A stretch of 64,000 bases of DNA from Anas platyrhynchos (GCF_047663525.1 NC_092587.1:42678501-42742500); one strand, 5' to 3'; counted from the first letter of the stretch, positions 36,001 to 51,000 are shown. Numbers and translations are program-made. Notes: generated by a model not told the origin, from the sequence alone.

Positions 36001-39000
36001 GCTGGTGTTCCCCTGCTCTCTCAGCACCCCCGCGCCCATTTAATGTCTAAGCTCTTTGCTCACTGGCCTGCTAAAGCCCTGTGGAGGATGGATTGTGAGC
36101 GCTCTTCCATGTGAGTTACTGATCCTGTTTCTTCTGCCTAGTTCTGGTGCAGCTGGTAGCGGAGCTGAAGTCCGAGCAGTACTTGCACTGCATTTTGGAT
36201 GAAAGCCAAAAAGAGGTCAGTGAAGGTGAATTCCCTTCAGTCTTTCAGGGGTTGAAGAGATGGCCCTCCAGGACTGCAGGTACTGCACTCAGATACAGCT
36301 TCTGCTGTAGCATGACATCCTAATGCCAGCTCCCGTACTGTGATTTTGGCATTGTTGGTGTCTACTCTGGAGTTTTCTATCGTCCCCATGGCACATTGCA
36401 GCTGTACGCCTTCATGCTGTTCTCATGAAGCTGTGTGCCTTCCTCTGATTCTTCTTTTTCCGCCCTTACCATGACAGTGGTATGAAGAGCTTTCCCAGCC
36501 TGTGCTTTTGCTGTCTTTATTCCTAAATTTGTGGTAGCCCTACGGGATACAAAAAATCGGGAAACAGCAAAAGTGGGGAGAAGTTCAGCTGGTTCATCTG
36601 CTCGTAAAGAAGCTGGAGAGGAAAGGGAGGAAAAGGGACAATAAGCAAGAGATTTCTTGGATTAATTAAAAGACCACTGCTGCGTTTTGAAGACTTAATA
36701 GGTGTGTTCAGAGTTTTCCTCTGATCTATCCTAAATGGTGACGAGGACCCACTTTAGGAATGATCCTGTTCTGGAGCACGATACATCAAAGAAAGCTCCC
36801 TGTTCTGTGTGCATTTCTACCTTTGGGCTGTGTTCTTAGCCATGAAACATTTTCTTTTTTCTTCTTTCTCTCTCCTCTACAGCTGAGCAAAGCAACTACC
36901 ATGAGAGGCAGCCTCCCCATATTCACTCTCTTGGGCAAGCTGGCAGATACCATCTCAGTCTTTGCTGATATACTGGTGGTAAAGCACAGTGAGTAACCTG
37001 TCATGCTCCACTGAAGGGTTGTAGTCACAGCCCTAATACACATAAGTGTGCATGCACTGCCCCATCCCCGATGTGTGAGTTTATGAAGGCTGCACAAGAA
37101 TCTTGTCCCAGAAGTTAGGGTGGCGTTCAGACCTCTTGGGTTGCTGGTCAATACCTTAATAGCAGGCTTGATGTCGTGCTCTTAGCCAGCCTGGCAAAAC
37201 CAGCCTCTCTGAACTGGGCTTTGTATGTATGCCCTGCAGGAATATGCATTTAGTTTTTCTTTCCTTGGTCCAGCCCTTGGGGGTCTGGTAAGCATACTTA
37301 AGTGTGTGTGGAAGTAGCTGGGGGTGGTGGACCTTCCTGTGTTGAACAGTGAGCTCCTCTGGCTATTTTTAATTGTATCCCTGCTCAGAGACTCTTAGAA
37401 GCATTCCCTGATTTCCTAAATGTTTGACTGGGTCAGAGGGAGTGCATCATCTAATCGTGGCATTCAGTAATCTGCACACACCAGTCTGTCTGGTGGGCTT
37501 CTGCAGGTCGTTTTGACTGGGAGGGGACAGTGAGCGGCTGTGTGGTGCTTGGCTGCCTACTGGGTTTAAACCACAATACCAGGTTTCAAGGGTGCTGTAA
37601 CAAAGTCAGTTCATTAGTGTGAATGCTTGCAATTTCTGTTCCTCACACTAGGTAATTTAGTGGATCATCTACCGTTGGGCTTGATGTACCCAAACGAAGG
37701 TGTAAAGGCTGCTGTCTGCTACTTGTATGGCAAGCTGTACTCCTCTCCTGTTGGCACAGAAAGGCTCTCAGCACACTTTGAAGAAAAGCTGTGTGGTCTC
37801 TTCTTGAATACTTTGGGCCATGCTCAGACAAAGGAGCTTCAGGTTAATTGTTTGGGTAAGGCATTGCTGAGAGAAACTGCAAGGTGCAAGGGAAGGCTTA
37901 CAACAAAGGAGAAATCCCTTGGTTGGTTTAGATGCCCTGATGTGGGTTGGTCCCTAGAAGAGCTGTTTTTCTGCTTGTTTGAAGCAGTTGATCCTTGCTA
38001 TTAGCACACAGCAATCAAATGACCCAGACCTGCTGCTGAGAAGTGCATATGTGCACTGTGTATAAGTGAATGCCCAGAAGTGTCTGAATGCAAATGCTAT
38101 GCACAGACAGGTGGGTTTTGTAGAGCAGTGGGATGGAGTCTGACAAATATCATCTTCAGGTATGGAGCATCATGTTCTTCAGGTTAAAAAGGTAACTTGG
38201 AGGTGGTGTTTTCATGCATTTATGCTTCCAACTGCATTTACGTGCTGGAGAACACAATTTCAGCCTTCCTGGCACTTCTTGTTTGCAAACCATCCAGGGA
38301 ATTCCTTTTTCTTGTAGGAGGTGAGTAAGAATTGAATTGCTCCTTAGATCATCTGCTCAGCCACTAGAAAAGGATGATGATTCTTTTGAAAGCTGAGCTC
38401 AGGCATTACCCTTGTGAATTTGTACTGATGTGTACTGATGATTTGCATCAATACCTGTAACAGTGCTCCATAATTTTATACTGGGGGTGCTTTTTTTATA
38501 CATGTGCAGATGTTCTTTAACTAAATGCAGATATTTCTGTAAGAGCCTGTCCCACGTGCAGTATGATGCTCACTCTTGCTCCCACTTTTTCAGGTTTGCT
38601 AAAGGAGCTGCTGAAGTCTGACCATTTTGTATCCATTCTTATGAATAATTCAAGGACAGAGGAGGAATCTGAAAACTCTGACTTCTTAGAAGGGGAAAAT
38701 CCACTTCCACTTGTTCTCAAAAAGGTGATTGCTGAAGTAGTCTTACAGCATGCAGCCTATGACTTTCTAACAGATTATCCCTTGTTCTGAGATGAATTGT
38801 TGGTTGAAGTAAAAATATATTAGCCTGTATTGAATCTTTATTTGATTGACTTGAATGGTGTTGCCAACGCTGACTAGCAGTAGAGACCACAGTGGAAAAT
38901 GGGGACACCTCCATAGACCTCCTCATTGTTCATTCGTGAATCATGCAGGGGAGAAGTTTTCATTGTGGCCTCAGCTGGCTTTACTCACCATCACTTGTAA

Positions 39001-42000
39001 CTCTTGTAGTGCCAGTAAGACTAAGCACCAGGGCAGAACTATTCTTACTTCTCTAAGTATATATATATATATAAAAATATAAATATATATATATATATAT
39101 ATATATTCTTGTATTCTCTATTGTGGTTCTTGTGTTGCATTTTTTAGTGCATTTAGCCTAGTATTTTGTCTTACCATACCAAGTTTAATCAGCAAAATAC
39201 ATGCCAAAAGAGAGAGATTTTATTTAGTTATTTTAAATTTTAAAATTTAGAGGGAACTGTTCACTACTCATATCTGCGCAGTTGACTTCCTATTTTCTTT
39301 CTGGCTTTTGCTTCCCATCAGCTCTTGTTGACCAGAGATGAGATGTTACAGGCAGCGAGTTCTCACTGTGTGGCTGCAGTGCTGGTTCACTCTCCCAGTA
39401 GATATGCTTCTGCCTTTATCCATGCAGATGTCCCAGGTAAAGAAGTGCGATAACATTGCATTGTTTGTCTGTCTGTTTGTTTTAGGAATCAGCCTGGCTC
39501 CATGATGGCATAATCTATGCAGTGACCTTTTTGTATCAGTAAAGATGTCTAATGTGATTTTAGAAACAGAAGTGAAGAAGGAGTTTTCAGCTGAAAGTAT
39601 AGCAGCAGCTGTCAACAGGCAGAATGGAGTTTCCCGTGCAAGAATTTGGACATTCCTTGAGGTCAAGGTCCATCATGCAGTATAGATACAAAGCCTAAAT
39701 AGGCTGGGTTCCCATCTTATCCCATTAAGTATTGTAAGCGTGCACAGAATTTGGTCCAGGAGCTTTAGAATCCTTTTCAGATGTGGGGGAGATGGTTCAT
39801 TGGTTCACTCTACTCACAAAACACAGAAATACTCTGTTTTTGCAAATTCTTTGTGAGATACAAAAGTTCTGAGGAAAAAAAGATCACTTCATCTGTTATA
39901 GCTTGCTTTGTGGCTCTTCATTTGTGCCAAGGGTTAGAGACACAATTCAGCTCCTGCTGGATAAGTTTGTGCTGGGAAGAAGCCTGCCTGTGTGTCTCTG
40001 CTCTCTGTTGAAGACTAGCATACCTCCAAGAATTCACTCCATCCTCCGTTCCTGCCATTTCATTATACAACAGTTCTCCCTATGACTGTTGCTATGCCTC
40101 CTGCTTTCCTCCTCCTTCCTCTGCTCCATTCTCGGAGCAGCTGTGCACACTGTGAACAGACTGCCTTTTACCAGGGTGCCCTTATTTGTGCTCACAGAAT
40201 TCCTGTTCGAGTGTCTCTTGTGCAACAGCGAGATTCTCATCTGGTCAGTGTACTGCTGTCTGCTTCTGCTAACTGAAGAGCGCCTTTTCTTCTCCAAGTG
40301 TCACACAGTCTATGGTGAGTCATCAGCCTTTCTGACAGAGCGACCGCGAGTGATGCTGCCAGCATTGCTTGTGCCTCGAGCTGCATTTCAGCACTTCGCA
40401 CACAATCACAGCTTCCAGTCAGGATTTATAAAGCACTGAAAATGAGTACTCACCAGATATATTTGTGATGTCTGCTGCAGCTTGAATTTACAGTGCCACC
40501 GTCCTAACGAGTTTCTGATGAGCATGCATACGTTATAATAACCAGTTATGATGACTGTTAGTATAACCTGACTGTTACTAGTAACCAGTTATCAGGAGCT
40601 ACTACTAGGTGTTGCTGTGAAGATGCCAAGGGTGGATTTAGGAAGGCCAAATTCCTCCCATTCTTCTGAACTTTCCTCCGGCAGTGGAGATTAAGGCCTG
40701 TTATCAGTGAGCTGAGTGAATACAGTGTTTTAGACAGTTGTTTCTGCCAGGGCTCAGAAAAATGATTGTTTAAATCTTCCTTCCTTTCAAAAGTTCATTT
40801 TGCTTCCATCCTGGAATTTGGGGTATTAAAAACCCTCCTCTGCCTTCTCTTGAACATTGCAGGTATTGAGTCTCTGGTGAGGAGTCTCCAAGATGTCCTG
40901 CAGCTGAACAACGTGGAGTTACAAAAGCAAGGACTGCTGCTCTTCACTGAAATACTGAAACGGTGAGGAAGTGCCCTCTACCTGGCTTGCACAGACAGCA
41001 TTTGGTGCTCCAAAATGGAAACTGTTGTGCTTTTGCTTTTTAAGGTTGTTGTCCAAGGACAGATACCTACACTGCTGGAGCTTTTGTGTTTGAAGCATGT
41101 TGTCCTCTTTGTGCATACAACCACCAGTATATCTGCATCTCCCTGCTTCCTTGGCAACCTGGGAGGTGAATTCTCCTTTCAGCTGCAGGCAGAACAGGAG
41201 GGGAAGACTAGGAAGGTCCAGGTGTATTTGAGCAGGCTGGCTCCTGCTAAGAGTGACAAAACAGAGCATGTAAATTCCATGGCTTCTAGTCCTCTGTCAT
41301 CAGCTGAGCTAAATTCAAATAGCTCAAAATTCAAAAAACAAATTCCAGGCTGAAATATTAATGTGTTCTGTCAGTTTTTCCCTTGTTTTCTGCTAAGGAA
41401 TAACATACCCTGGCTTGTTTATCTTCTGTGTTTCCTGTTCCTGCCTGTGTGATCTTGTTCCTGTTCTGTCATGGTAGTGACAGAGTCTTGTTTTTGCCTC
41501 TTAGTTCCCCCAGGAGAGCCCTGGAGCTGAATTTTGGAAATGTCAGTCAATTTTATAGCAAGTGGTAGGTTAAAAAGGAGAAGGAAAAGCAGCTGCACTA
41601 GAAGAGCGTGAGGATGCCAGTGTGGGATCTGTCAGAAAGAGAAACCAGAATGTGGGAAACACTAATTACAGCATTTATGCTTGTAAAACAAAGGGAACGC
41701 TCTGTGCAATTACTCCAATTTTCTAGCGCACACATTCTGTTTCTCTGAGGTTTACATTTGAAATGTCACTTTATTTAAAACTATACCGTATGGAGAGAAG
41801 GGTCTCATCCTGGAACCTCTCTTCTTGTTTTGCCTTGCAGCTGGATTCTCTTGCTCTGTAAGTGACCACCACTCTCTGGTGTTGCCCAGACAGGATGCGC
41901 TGCCTCTGTTGGCGCTGTTAGAAGTGTCAGGAATGGGGTGCAGCTCTCCGTGGAGTGCTCCTTGTCTCTCCCAGCACAGAGTGGCAGGCACTGCTAGGGG

Positions 42001-45000
42001 CCTGGAGACAAGAGGCTGCAGGATGGTGCAGGAGTGCTGTCCTTAATGCATTTTTCCCGGGCCCTGCAGACATCCTAGTGCACCATATTGCAAGTGGGTT
42101 TGTGCCTCTTGAGTGAGTCAGCAGCACTCCTCCATCCCTTCCTCCCTGCCTGAGTCAGCGAGGACTTTTTTCCCGATGTGTTTTACTTCAGAGGGTCAGT
42201 GATCAAAGGAAGGAAATAGAGGGGATTAATAGAATTACAGTGTAAGTAGAAACAACTTCAAGTTCAGCACATTACTAATGGCTTGGGCCAGAGGCTGATC
42301 CTGGCGCCTGAGCTCCCCAGCCTTTTCCCTGCCTTGCCCACCTCTCAGCCTTTTCTCACAGCAGAACGTGAGGTGACTGTCAAACCGGATTTGATCCCGT
42401 TGAGTAACTAAAGAGTGGTTCTGCCTCTGCTCACTTTTTGCCCTGAAGCTGAGCTGCAAATTTAATTTCTACTGAAGTTTACTTTTCTCTTACATTTCTG
42501 CATGGGAGCTTGTGCTCCTGGCTTGCCTTAGTCTGGCATGTCTGTGAAAACTGAGTATCAGGGAATACTCTGGCTTCCAAGGCTGGATGCTGTCATGCTG
42601 TCCTTCTTTTCTTGCCGTGCTTTGGAGAGGCCCCCTGGCAGGCCATTAGTGCCTCTCTTCCACATGTAGCAGCCTGTCTTCTCCCTTCTTTCATGATTGT
42701 ACCTGACTTGCCAGGAGCCACATGAGCACAGTCTGCCCTTTGCACATCTCTGCCCAGTAATGGGATTAATGACTTGCCATCCCTCCCTGCTCTTGTGTTG
42801 AATGCTCAAAGGTGTTGGGCCACAAGGTGCTCAGATGACCAAAATGATCACTATCAAGAAAAAAAGTCAAAACTGTTGGATTATGTTTTTTTTTATCCTG
42901 TTTACTTTTTAAGTTCTTGAAAGTTCCAGCCCTGCTGGCAGCATCTGCCATTAGAATTGCTGTAGGACTGTTAGGGAAGCTATTCTCATGGCCTTGTCCT
43001 TGTTCTAGGACCATAGGACGGTAGTGTTTACTTGTTTAGTCAGAAATATGCATTGCCAGATTAACCTGCAAATGCCAGAGCAGATGGTCTTGGAATTAAG
43101 TCCTAGGTAGAGAGATCTCTGTTTTGCAGAGCCTGTTTTTCATGTGCTTTTCATGGCACTGCTTGCTGCCACACTCACAGAGTTATCCAGGCTGCAGGTT
43201 TTTTTCATCATAGTAGGGCTCCAGGCCTGCTGAAGTTCACTCTTTGTAGCAAACCCTCCACCTGCTCAGATTTGAGGCTACATCCTTAGGAGCAGCTGGC
43301 TCTGAATACTGAAAAGCATGGTTGGAACCACACGGTTCAGCTGTCCATTTGGTCACATAAGGAGAGGGTGATACTGTTGCTTACTCCGACAATATTCTTC
43401 TTGCTTACTCTGTTTCCTCTTCGCAGGCAACCAGTGGAAATCACGTTATTCACAAACCGAGGGGTATGTCTAGATGCCATTGATGTTTTGATGAAGACAG
43501 TGGACTGCCCAGTGCTGGAGGTGGTAGTGGAGGCTGTGAAAGCTGTGGCAGCTTTTCTGAGGTAGGCAGGAAAGCGTTTGCAGGCTTTTCTTCAGATAGC
43601 TCTGAAGAAGTGTTGGACTCTGTGGCTCCCTTGTGTCTGTGTGGGTGAGCGTGTGCTGCAGTGGGAATTCTGGCTGAGGCAGGATGGGTGTAGCAGAGCT
43701 GGCTTCCCACCCACCTGCTGGGGCACTGGAGCTGTGGTAGGCAGCAGGATGCTGCAGCAAGGACCTGGCATCCCAGGCAGGCCTGTAACTGCAGCTGCTG
43801 TGGCTTTGTCGTGCTCTGGCCTATCCAAACAGATCAGACCGCGTACAGATGTGCTTCCTGGTTGTAGTGGGAGCAGACACTAAATGCAGCGAGGGTGTGT
43901 TTGGGCTCACATCTGCATGAAGGCACTATTCAGACCTTGTGACCTTAATATGCTGGGCTGGAGAGAAATGGCAGCAGCACACTGCTGTCCAGAGGAGTGT
44001 TATTTCTGCTGGTGTCGCCTTCCCACGTGGAGTGTCCCCAGCAGGGAACGTGCATGCTGTCTGTCTTTCTTCTTGTTCAGGAAGGACCACCTGAGCTCTC
44101 CTCCAGTCCCGTATGAAAAGCTGCAGGAACTGCTAGAGGTGGTGCTGAAGAGATGTGCTGACCTTTCCCCACCACAGAGCAGCAAGAAGCATGCAGTAAG
44201 TCAAGAGTTGTGCTTGTTGCTAGGACCAGGCAGGGTAGGGATGATCATCCTAGCGCAGCATGGGGGTGTTGTTTATATATTCCATACCCTTACCTGTGGT
44301 TTTGGGGGTCTCTGGTGTTTTTTTGATCCTCATTCCTTGACAAGCTAACAATCTTTGTCTCTGAAGGAGCTGAAGATGGATGCTGGTGAGTGCTCTTTTT
44401 AAATCACTGAAAATTGGTGGGGCACCAAGTGAGCGTGCTGCTCTCGTTATATATTCAGTGCTGCTAGGTTCATTTGAACCTCCCCTTCTTTGGGCCCCCG
44501 CCTGTAGGCTGCATCACGCAATCTATTTTTTTGGCAATGAGTGTCTCTTGCTGTGCCTTCAGACCAAGAGAGTCACGTTGTATGCACAGTGATCCCTTAG
44601 CAAGGGAGCTGTTAGCCGCTATTTGAACTGCCAATCCCTTCCTGTTCCTGGAATATGTTCCTGGAATATGTTCCTGGAATATGCAGTTAATGTGGTGTGC
44701 TGCTGGGACCTGTGCACCTGTGAGGGGAGCTCCCATCACTGATGACTAGTGACAGGGCAAGGGATGAGCCTTCTTGCTCTAGGCTCAGGGTCATGTAGGT
44801 TTAGATTGCATTTTTGTGGTAAGAGCATCTTGTGGGGGTGCCAGAACCCCAAACGGCTGCTGAGCTATCTTTAGGCCCAAGTTGTTTGGTACCAAATGTC
44901 TGCTTTATCTGCCTGGAGAAAACAGAAAAGCTTTCTGCCCCATAGATAGGTGTTGGTCAGTCTGTTTGCACACACAGCTTTGTGTCAGGATAAAAAGCTT

Positions 45001-48000
45001 CACAGGAAGGAAATCAGGCAGATAGTAAAGACATTCAGGCTGTCTTTAATGGGGGAAAGGGAGAAATGATTGTAGCTGTAATAAGGTGTTGCAGTATCAA
45101 TTGAGGAAAGATAAGGAGTTCTGAACTGCCAGGCCCAATGCGTTGCCAAGTCATCCTCTGGCAGTATTCAGAGCAGATCACTGCAGCGGGTTACGGGGTA
45201 AAGGTAAATTTTGAGCTCCAAATGGTTCCCAGTTTGGGCAGATGATAAACTCTGACCCTGCAGGTGTCTTCTGGCTAAACTCAGTCGGATGCTGTGTGGA
45301 AATAAGGGCCAATACATGCATAGTTGCTTACAAATCTGAGCCAGAGTGGAGAACTTACAAGATTTCTGAAAAGGGAGAGAAGCTGCTCAGCACTGAGTCA
45401 ATAGTAATTGGAAGAAATGCAATAAAAAAACAACCACACAAGTATTCCCAGAAGAATTTGAAGCTGAGCTGTTTAAAACTCAGATTAGACCAAACCATGG
45501 CAATATAGGCTATACTGCCCAAGGGACAAGGTAGTGCAGAATTAGTAGCCCTGTAATTCTGCTTTCCCTTGGAGGAGCACAGTAAATCTCTTAACTCTGC
45601 CCTCCCTAGGGAAATCACAATAGTAAAGAAACATCTATGTAAAAGAAGTGATTGAAATGAAAAATGTTCTTCTCCTCCTGCTGGTACCAGGGAAGAAAGC
45701 CATTTTGTCTGACAGTGAACACAAGATTTTGAAGAATTCTGTCCTTTAACAGGGTGATCTCCTGTTCCCAGTGTCTCAGAGCCTTAGCAGAGTTTCTCAG
45801 AGACAGGGCCAGCTCTTGCTCAACACCCTGGAAAGTTTCAGAAGTGCTTGCAGGTGAGGACAAGGGAGGAATGCAGGTGGGTAGTATGTGTGTCTGTCCA
45901 TCTGTCCGTGTGACTGAGTTCTTTTACCAAACCTACCACTGAAATACCACAGGTGGGTTCAATTCATGGCACTTGTCAGTGAAACAACAGAAGGAAGGAT
46001 ATGTAGTTACAGTGAACATTTTGTGACACCTGTATGTGCCTGCTAAGAAATTTCACTCAGACCTAGCAGCTTCAAATTTTGGCCAGTGAAGAACTGCTTG
46101 GAAATTAGCCCAAACTGGTGGTGATGTAAGAACTGTGGGAAGGTATGTGTGCAGCTTATTCCTGTGCCATCATCTGCCCCAGATGATGACCTTGTTATTT
46201 GCTCACGTTTGTAACCTGTTACTGCAAGTCACCGACTTTTCCCATTTTGCTGTGTGAGAGCTCTCTCTCAACCCCTACCTGCACAGGGAAAGGTGATAGA
46301 TGAGTTTGGGTATGAAACCAGATCTGCTGTTAGGTGAGTCTGGTCACCATGGTTATTTTGCCTTGCATCACTAATGTTTGGCTTGGCTGAGAGAATTCAG
46401 TCAGAAGATGTCCCTGTCTGTGTGACCCAGTCTCTTGGGATGGTGCTGAAGGTTGTCATGGTTTTTGGATGAGCTGAGTGGCCCTCAGTCTGATTTTCAC
46501 AAGGTTTGCTGCATTGTGCTCTAGGCACTGTGGCCTGGCTTCATAACTTCACTCTTGTGGTAATAGGGCCTCTCACAGCAGATATTTTGTTCAGAGAAAC
46601 TAAGTCTTCCTTTCCCAAAGTGTGGTCATCTTTTGCAACATTGCTGACTTTTAATAGCTTCACCCAAGAGTTAGCTCCGTGTTATTGCCAGGCTCCTATG
46701 TTTGCAGCCCATCAGGTGTCTGTGGGGTCCTTCGTGGTGAAAGTTTTGGTGGAAATGCAGTGTCTCCTGGCTTCCTTTACAGAGTGAGGAGGATTCCTCT
46801 CTCCTCTGGTACCCGCTGTGTGTTTGTAGGTTAGCAGTGGAATTCCAGACTGACCCCATGGCCCAGGAGAATGCTTTCACTGCCCCTGGCTCAGAGAGCA
46901 AGGAGACGCTGAGCAACTTCTCTGAATTCCTGCTGAGGATCTGTGACAGTCTCTGCATCCCCATGGTCATGGTAGGGCTTCTTTTGGACTTGATCTATTC
47001 CTTTAAACTTGGTCTATTCCTTATGAAAGGTGCCCTCAAGCACCGCCAGTAGGTGGTACAGGTCTTATGAGGAAGAGAGCATGTGGAGTAAACCCAGAAT
47101 AGCTGTGACGTTCGCCACCTCTCCAGAGCAAAATGTGGTATTACATAGTTTGTGCAAAATGGGAGTATTTAAGTCTCAGTGGGTGGAGAAATTCTTAAAG
47201 TTTCCATGTAGATGGCAGTGTCTTTCCTCAGACCGTGCAATCCCCATAGCATGCCTGCCATGTTATCTAATCCATGGCAGCCCTGTTGCAAACATTGAGT
47301 AAATTTTACTAGTGCTTTGCCACAGGTTTAGGTATGGATCCTTGCAGTTGCTTTGGGGGCTTGGAGATGTTTTGGCTTTATAACCAGTCTGCTGGTAGGC
47401 AGCTGCAGGGGCACTGCTGTTATCGGTCCTAAAGGGAAGGTGCAGTGCGTGTCCAGTTTGGCAAAGCTGGAGACAGAGTGCTGCTTCTTGCTCATTGGAT
47501 TCGGGTAAAAATTAATGAACTGTGGTAAAATTGTCCAGTGACCTTCTGCAGGAGTGAGCTGAGTCGTTCTATTCCAAATGTTTTAGTGCTGGACTCTGTG
47601 GAGAACTCAAATGCCTGTTCACCACTGCTCAATAAAACTCTACATTAAGTGTTGCTGAAGTCAGCTGCACTTAAGTATATGTCCCGTGGTGTATGCTGTG
47701 CTGCAGAACTGGCTGTCGGACCTGCAAGAGCAGGGTAATGTGGGCAGCAATGGGGCCTGACTGGTTGCCAGCTGGAACCAGGAAAATGTTTCATGTTTGC
47801 TGTAATGCCTTGCAGTGTTAGCAGCGTAGCTCATAACATCAGCTGAGGGGAATGTTAGTTGCTTTCAAAGTGCTACCAGGCGTTTTGGTAGAAATATTAA
47901 GCTATCTGTTTGGATTTAGGAAACTTCCTGAGAGGGCAGGAGGCAGGAAGAAAGCTGCTGCTTTCAGTGTGTATTGCATATCGTGCCTCTGAACCTTTAT

Positions 48001-51000
48001 TTCTTCCACAGAACTACCTGGAAAGGGCTGTCAGCTCGTCAGTGATGGAGGTTTTCATCTCAGCACTGAATACCCTCTTTACCGTGGTGCCAAACATGCG
48101 GATTAAGTTCTCCAAAAAGCTGGGTATGGTGGTAGCGTGGGATCACGTTCTCTGTGCTGATTCTACCTCCTATGTACTCTGTATTCCTTACTCTTTGCAC
48201 ACCAGAGCAGTGACACACAGAATTCAGTTCTCTCTTCTAAACATGTAGAGCTGTCAAATCTTCCCTTTTCCTTCTGAGCAGACAAAAAAAAACCCCTCAG
48301 ATACTTACAAACCTAACTTGGAATAGTTTATTGTGGGAGAGACGGCATAACACATGTATTCTTATTGGTATGGCCTGCCTTGTTCACCAGGCTTGCATGG
48401 AGATAATTATGGCACCAGGCTACTATTTTTCTTTATCGTACATATTCTGTGCTCCTTTGACATTTCTGCCTTGCTTTCTGTCTAGCATCCTCCTCCTTCA
48501 TCCGCCTGACGCTGGAGCTGAAGGCCAGATTTTGCTCTGTACAAAGGTATTGTGCTATGTGAATTGTGAGTGAGGCAAAAATTTCCGGAGGGCAAAGCAG
48601 ATCAGGCCTTATCTAATGCACCCGATTTAAGCAAGAAGGGAGGTTAAGAGACTCAGGAGTGGTTGTATCCTACGGCAAATTGTAAACACTGCCTTTGGAA
48701 AAGCTGGGTCTGTGAGAAGGGAGAAGCAGTTAGCTAGGGGGAGGGTGAATTTTCACAGCTCTGCGAGAATTCTGTGCTCCACTATGAGCTGTGCAGAGAT
48801 GAAGCAGTCTGAGTTTTGAAGAGTGGAGTTGGTGGGTGCTTTGTAAAGGAGTAACAGTAGCATCAGCTCCATCTGAGCTCTGGCTTCCAAGGCACATATC
48901 ACCACTACCTTTGTTCCCTGGGGTGTGATAATGCGTAAGATGTGGGAGGGAGAAGGAAGACTTCAACAGGAGGCCTTGCAAAGGGTCTTCTGTAGCAGAG
49001 ATTACGATTTCTAGGTTGAGTAACACTGGGGGAGTCTCCCTTCTGCTCTGCAGAGATGTTTTACCTCCTCTTCCCTGTGACTGTATCTCATTAAAAGAGT
49101 AAACAAAATGCACTGCACCCTCATCCAGCTTAACACCGTGGAAATTAAAGTGGGGATGTCTGTGCCTGTGGGTGGTATGTGGGGAGTGACCTCGGTCTCT
49201 AAATACAGTAGTGTGAGGCATCAAGGATGCTATGGTACAGCGCGAAAATGTTTATGTCCTATTCTGCAACAAAATAATTGGAGAGAGTAGTTAGAAATAG
49301 AGCTGTTCTCACCCTTTTAGGTGATACTCTATTGACATTCTTCATGGTTCATCCCTGGAAACACCATGGTGCCAAAATCTTTCACACTGGCAAACTTCTT
49401 ACCAGTGTTTGCCAGTGAAATTAGGTATTGGGAGCAAATACATGATTGTGAGAGAACTCCACTGTATTCATATCATTCCAAGGCATCTGGAATTGCTCAC
49501 TGTTGTCACCACTGCTGCATCTGCCACATCTGTGAGCTGACTGTTCTTTGGGAGCTCTTGATTCTCCTGGAAGCCTGGGTTGGTTCCTGGAGTCCTGCTA
49601 TGACGGCAGGTGCTTGAATATGACCAGCCAGTAAACTGAAGTTTTGGCAGGCAGTGTGTGATAGTGGCAGTGTGAAGAGGATGTTTCTAGCCTTCTTTGC
49701 TGTATCTTTCTGCTCTTCACAGTAATCCTGCCTTGAATCAGGCCTGTTCCAGATTCCTCTGCAACTTGTGCCTGAGCCTTTACTCTGCCACAGAGAAGGA
49801 GAGAATTTCTGCTCAGGAAGGCAAGTGCAGGGAAGGAGACACATTGCTTCATTTAGGTTGAGGCCCTGCCAGCCTCTATTTAGGCAAAGGGGAAAAAAAG
49901 GGAGGGGCAAAGAAAGGAGGAGGAAAGGGGGGGGGGGGGGCACATATAAGCTCTATTTAAAGATATTTTTCTAGCTTTTTTTAAAGCTGATCTACTGAGG
50001 AGATAACTGGCAAGAGAATGCCTTTTGAAGAGTTTGACTCTACTTGAATGAATGTTTCATGTGCCTTTGGTTTACATGGTGACATTTATTAGCACAACTA
50101 GGCATGGCTTAATTACAATGATATTAGTTGCCAGAGTCACCCTTATCTGGTGATAAGGGTCCTTTTTTTTCCTCTGGTGTACTCTTTTTTTCTTGCCTAT
50201 ACTGCAACTTTTCATGTTAGGTAAGTCCTAAATAAATAAGATGAAAGTTTCCACATCACAAAAGCCACTTTTTCCCCTAGCAGTGGTTGGTCACTGTAGT
50301 GGCAGCATCAGCAAAGAGCTGGGAACCTCAAACAGAAGTCTCTTTTTATCCTCAAAGGCAGCTCTGTTAGATCAGGTCTCACACCTCCATTCATTCCAAA
50401 TCATGGACGTGCTCTTGCTGCTTCATGCACTGTATGCAGACTGGGGTAGTAAGCTGCCTTTGATATTTCTTACATCAGGAGCTTCACTAGTTTAATATGA
50501 TTGAGTTAAAGGCAGACAGGTGCTTCGATTCTCCCTCCTTCCTCCCCCCCCACCCCATTCCTCTCTGCTTATGCCTCTCTGCTATTACGTTCCCCATCAT
50601 TGCCTGCCTGCTCATATTAGTTTTATGTTTAGAGCAAGAGATGTCTGAGCTCCTGCAGAAGGCTTTGCCTCAATTAAACTACACAGTTGCTGAAAGCCTT
50701 CTCCTCCTGGCTGAAAACCCAGAGGCTTTCTCCTTGGATCAGTCCCTTTGCAGCCACCAACACTGCTTCATACTCCTCTCGTACTTTGCCTACACCCTTG
50801 GGGACAGGTGAGCCACGAGCATGCAAGGCAAGTAGTTATGTGGCCATTACAGACCATGTATGAGTAGGTAAAACATGTCTGATTTAATTGTTTCCACTCC
50901 AATCTCCTTGCCTGCAGGTTTGTCCCAGAAGCAGAACTGTTTCTAGCCATAAGAAATTTCCTCCTGTCAGCACAGGACCGTGGAGACTGTCCCCCTCCAT

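Noticed and set aside
35900-36111. Possible extra MEI1 exon starting after gcttgcag ([13 protein letters not shown]...)
   Set aside because: It has a fair acceptor and ends at a gtgagt donor, but in a phase that puts a TGA in the next exon. Skipping it joins exons 3 and 4 in frame.
44367-44385. 19-nt candidate MEI1 microexon (ELKMDA)
   Set aside because: Flanked by ag and gtgagt, but including it would leave phase 1, and the next exon (45753) opens with TGA in that phase. Direct joining of 44195 to 45753 is in frame.
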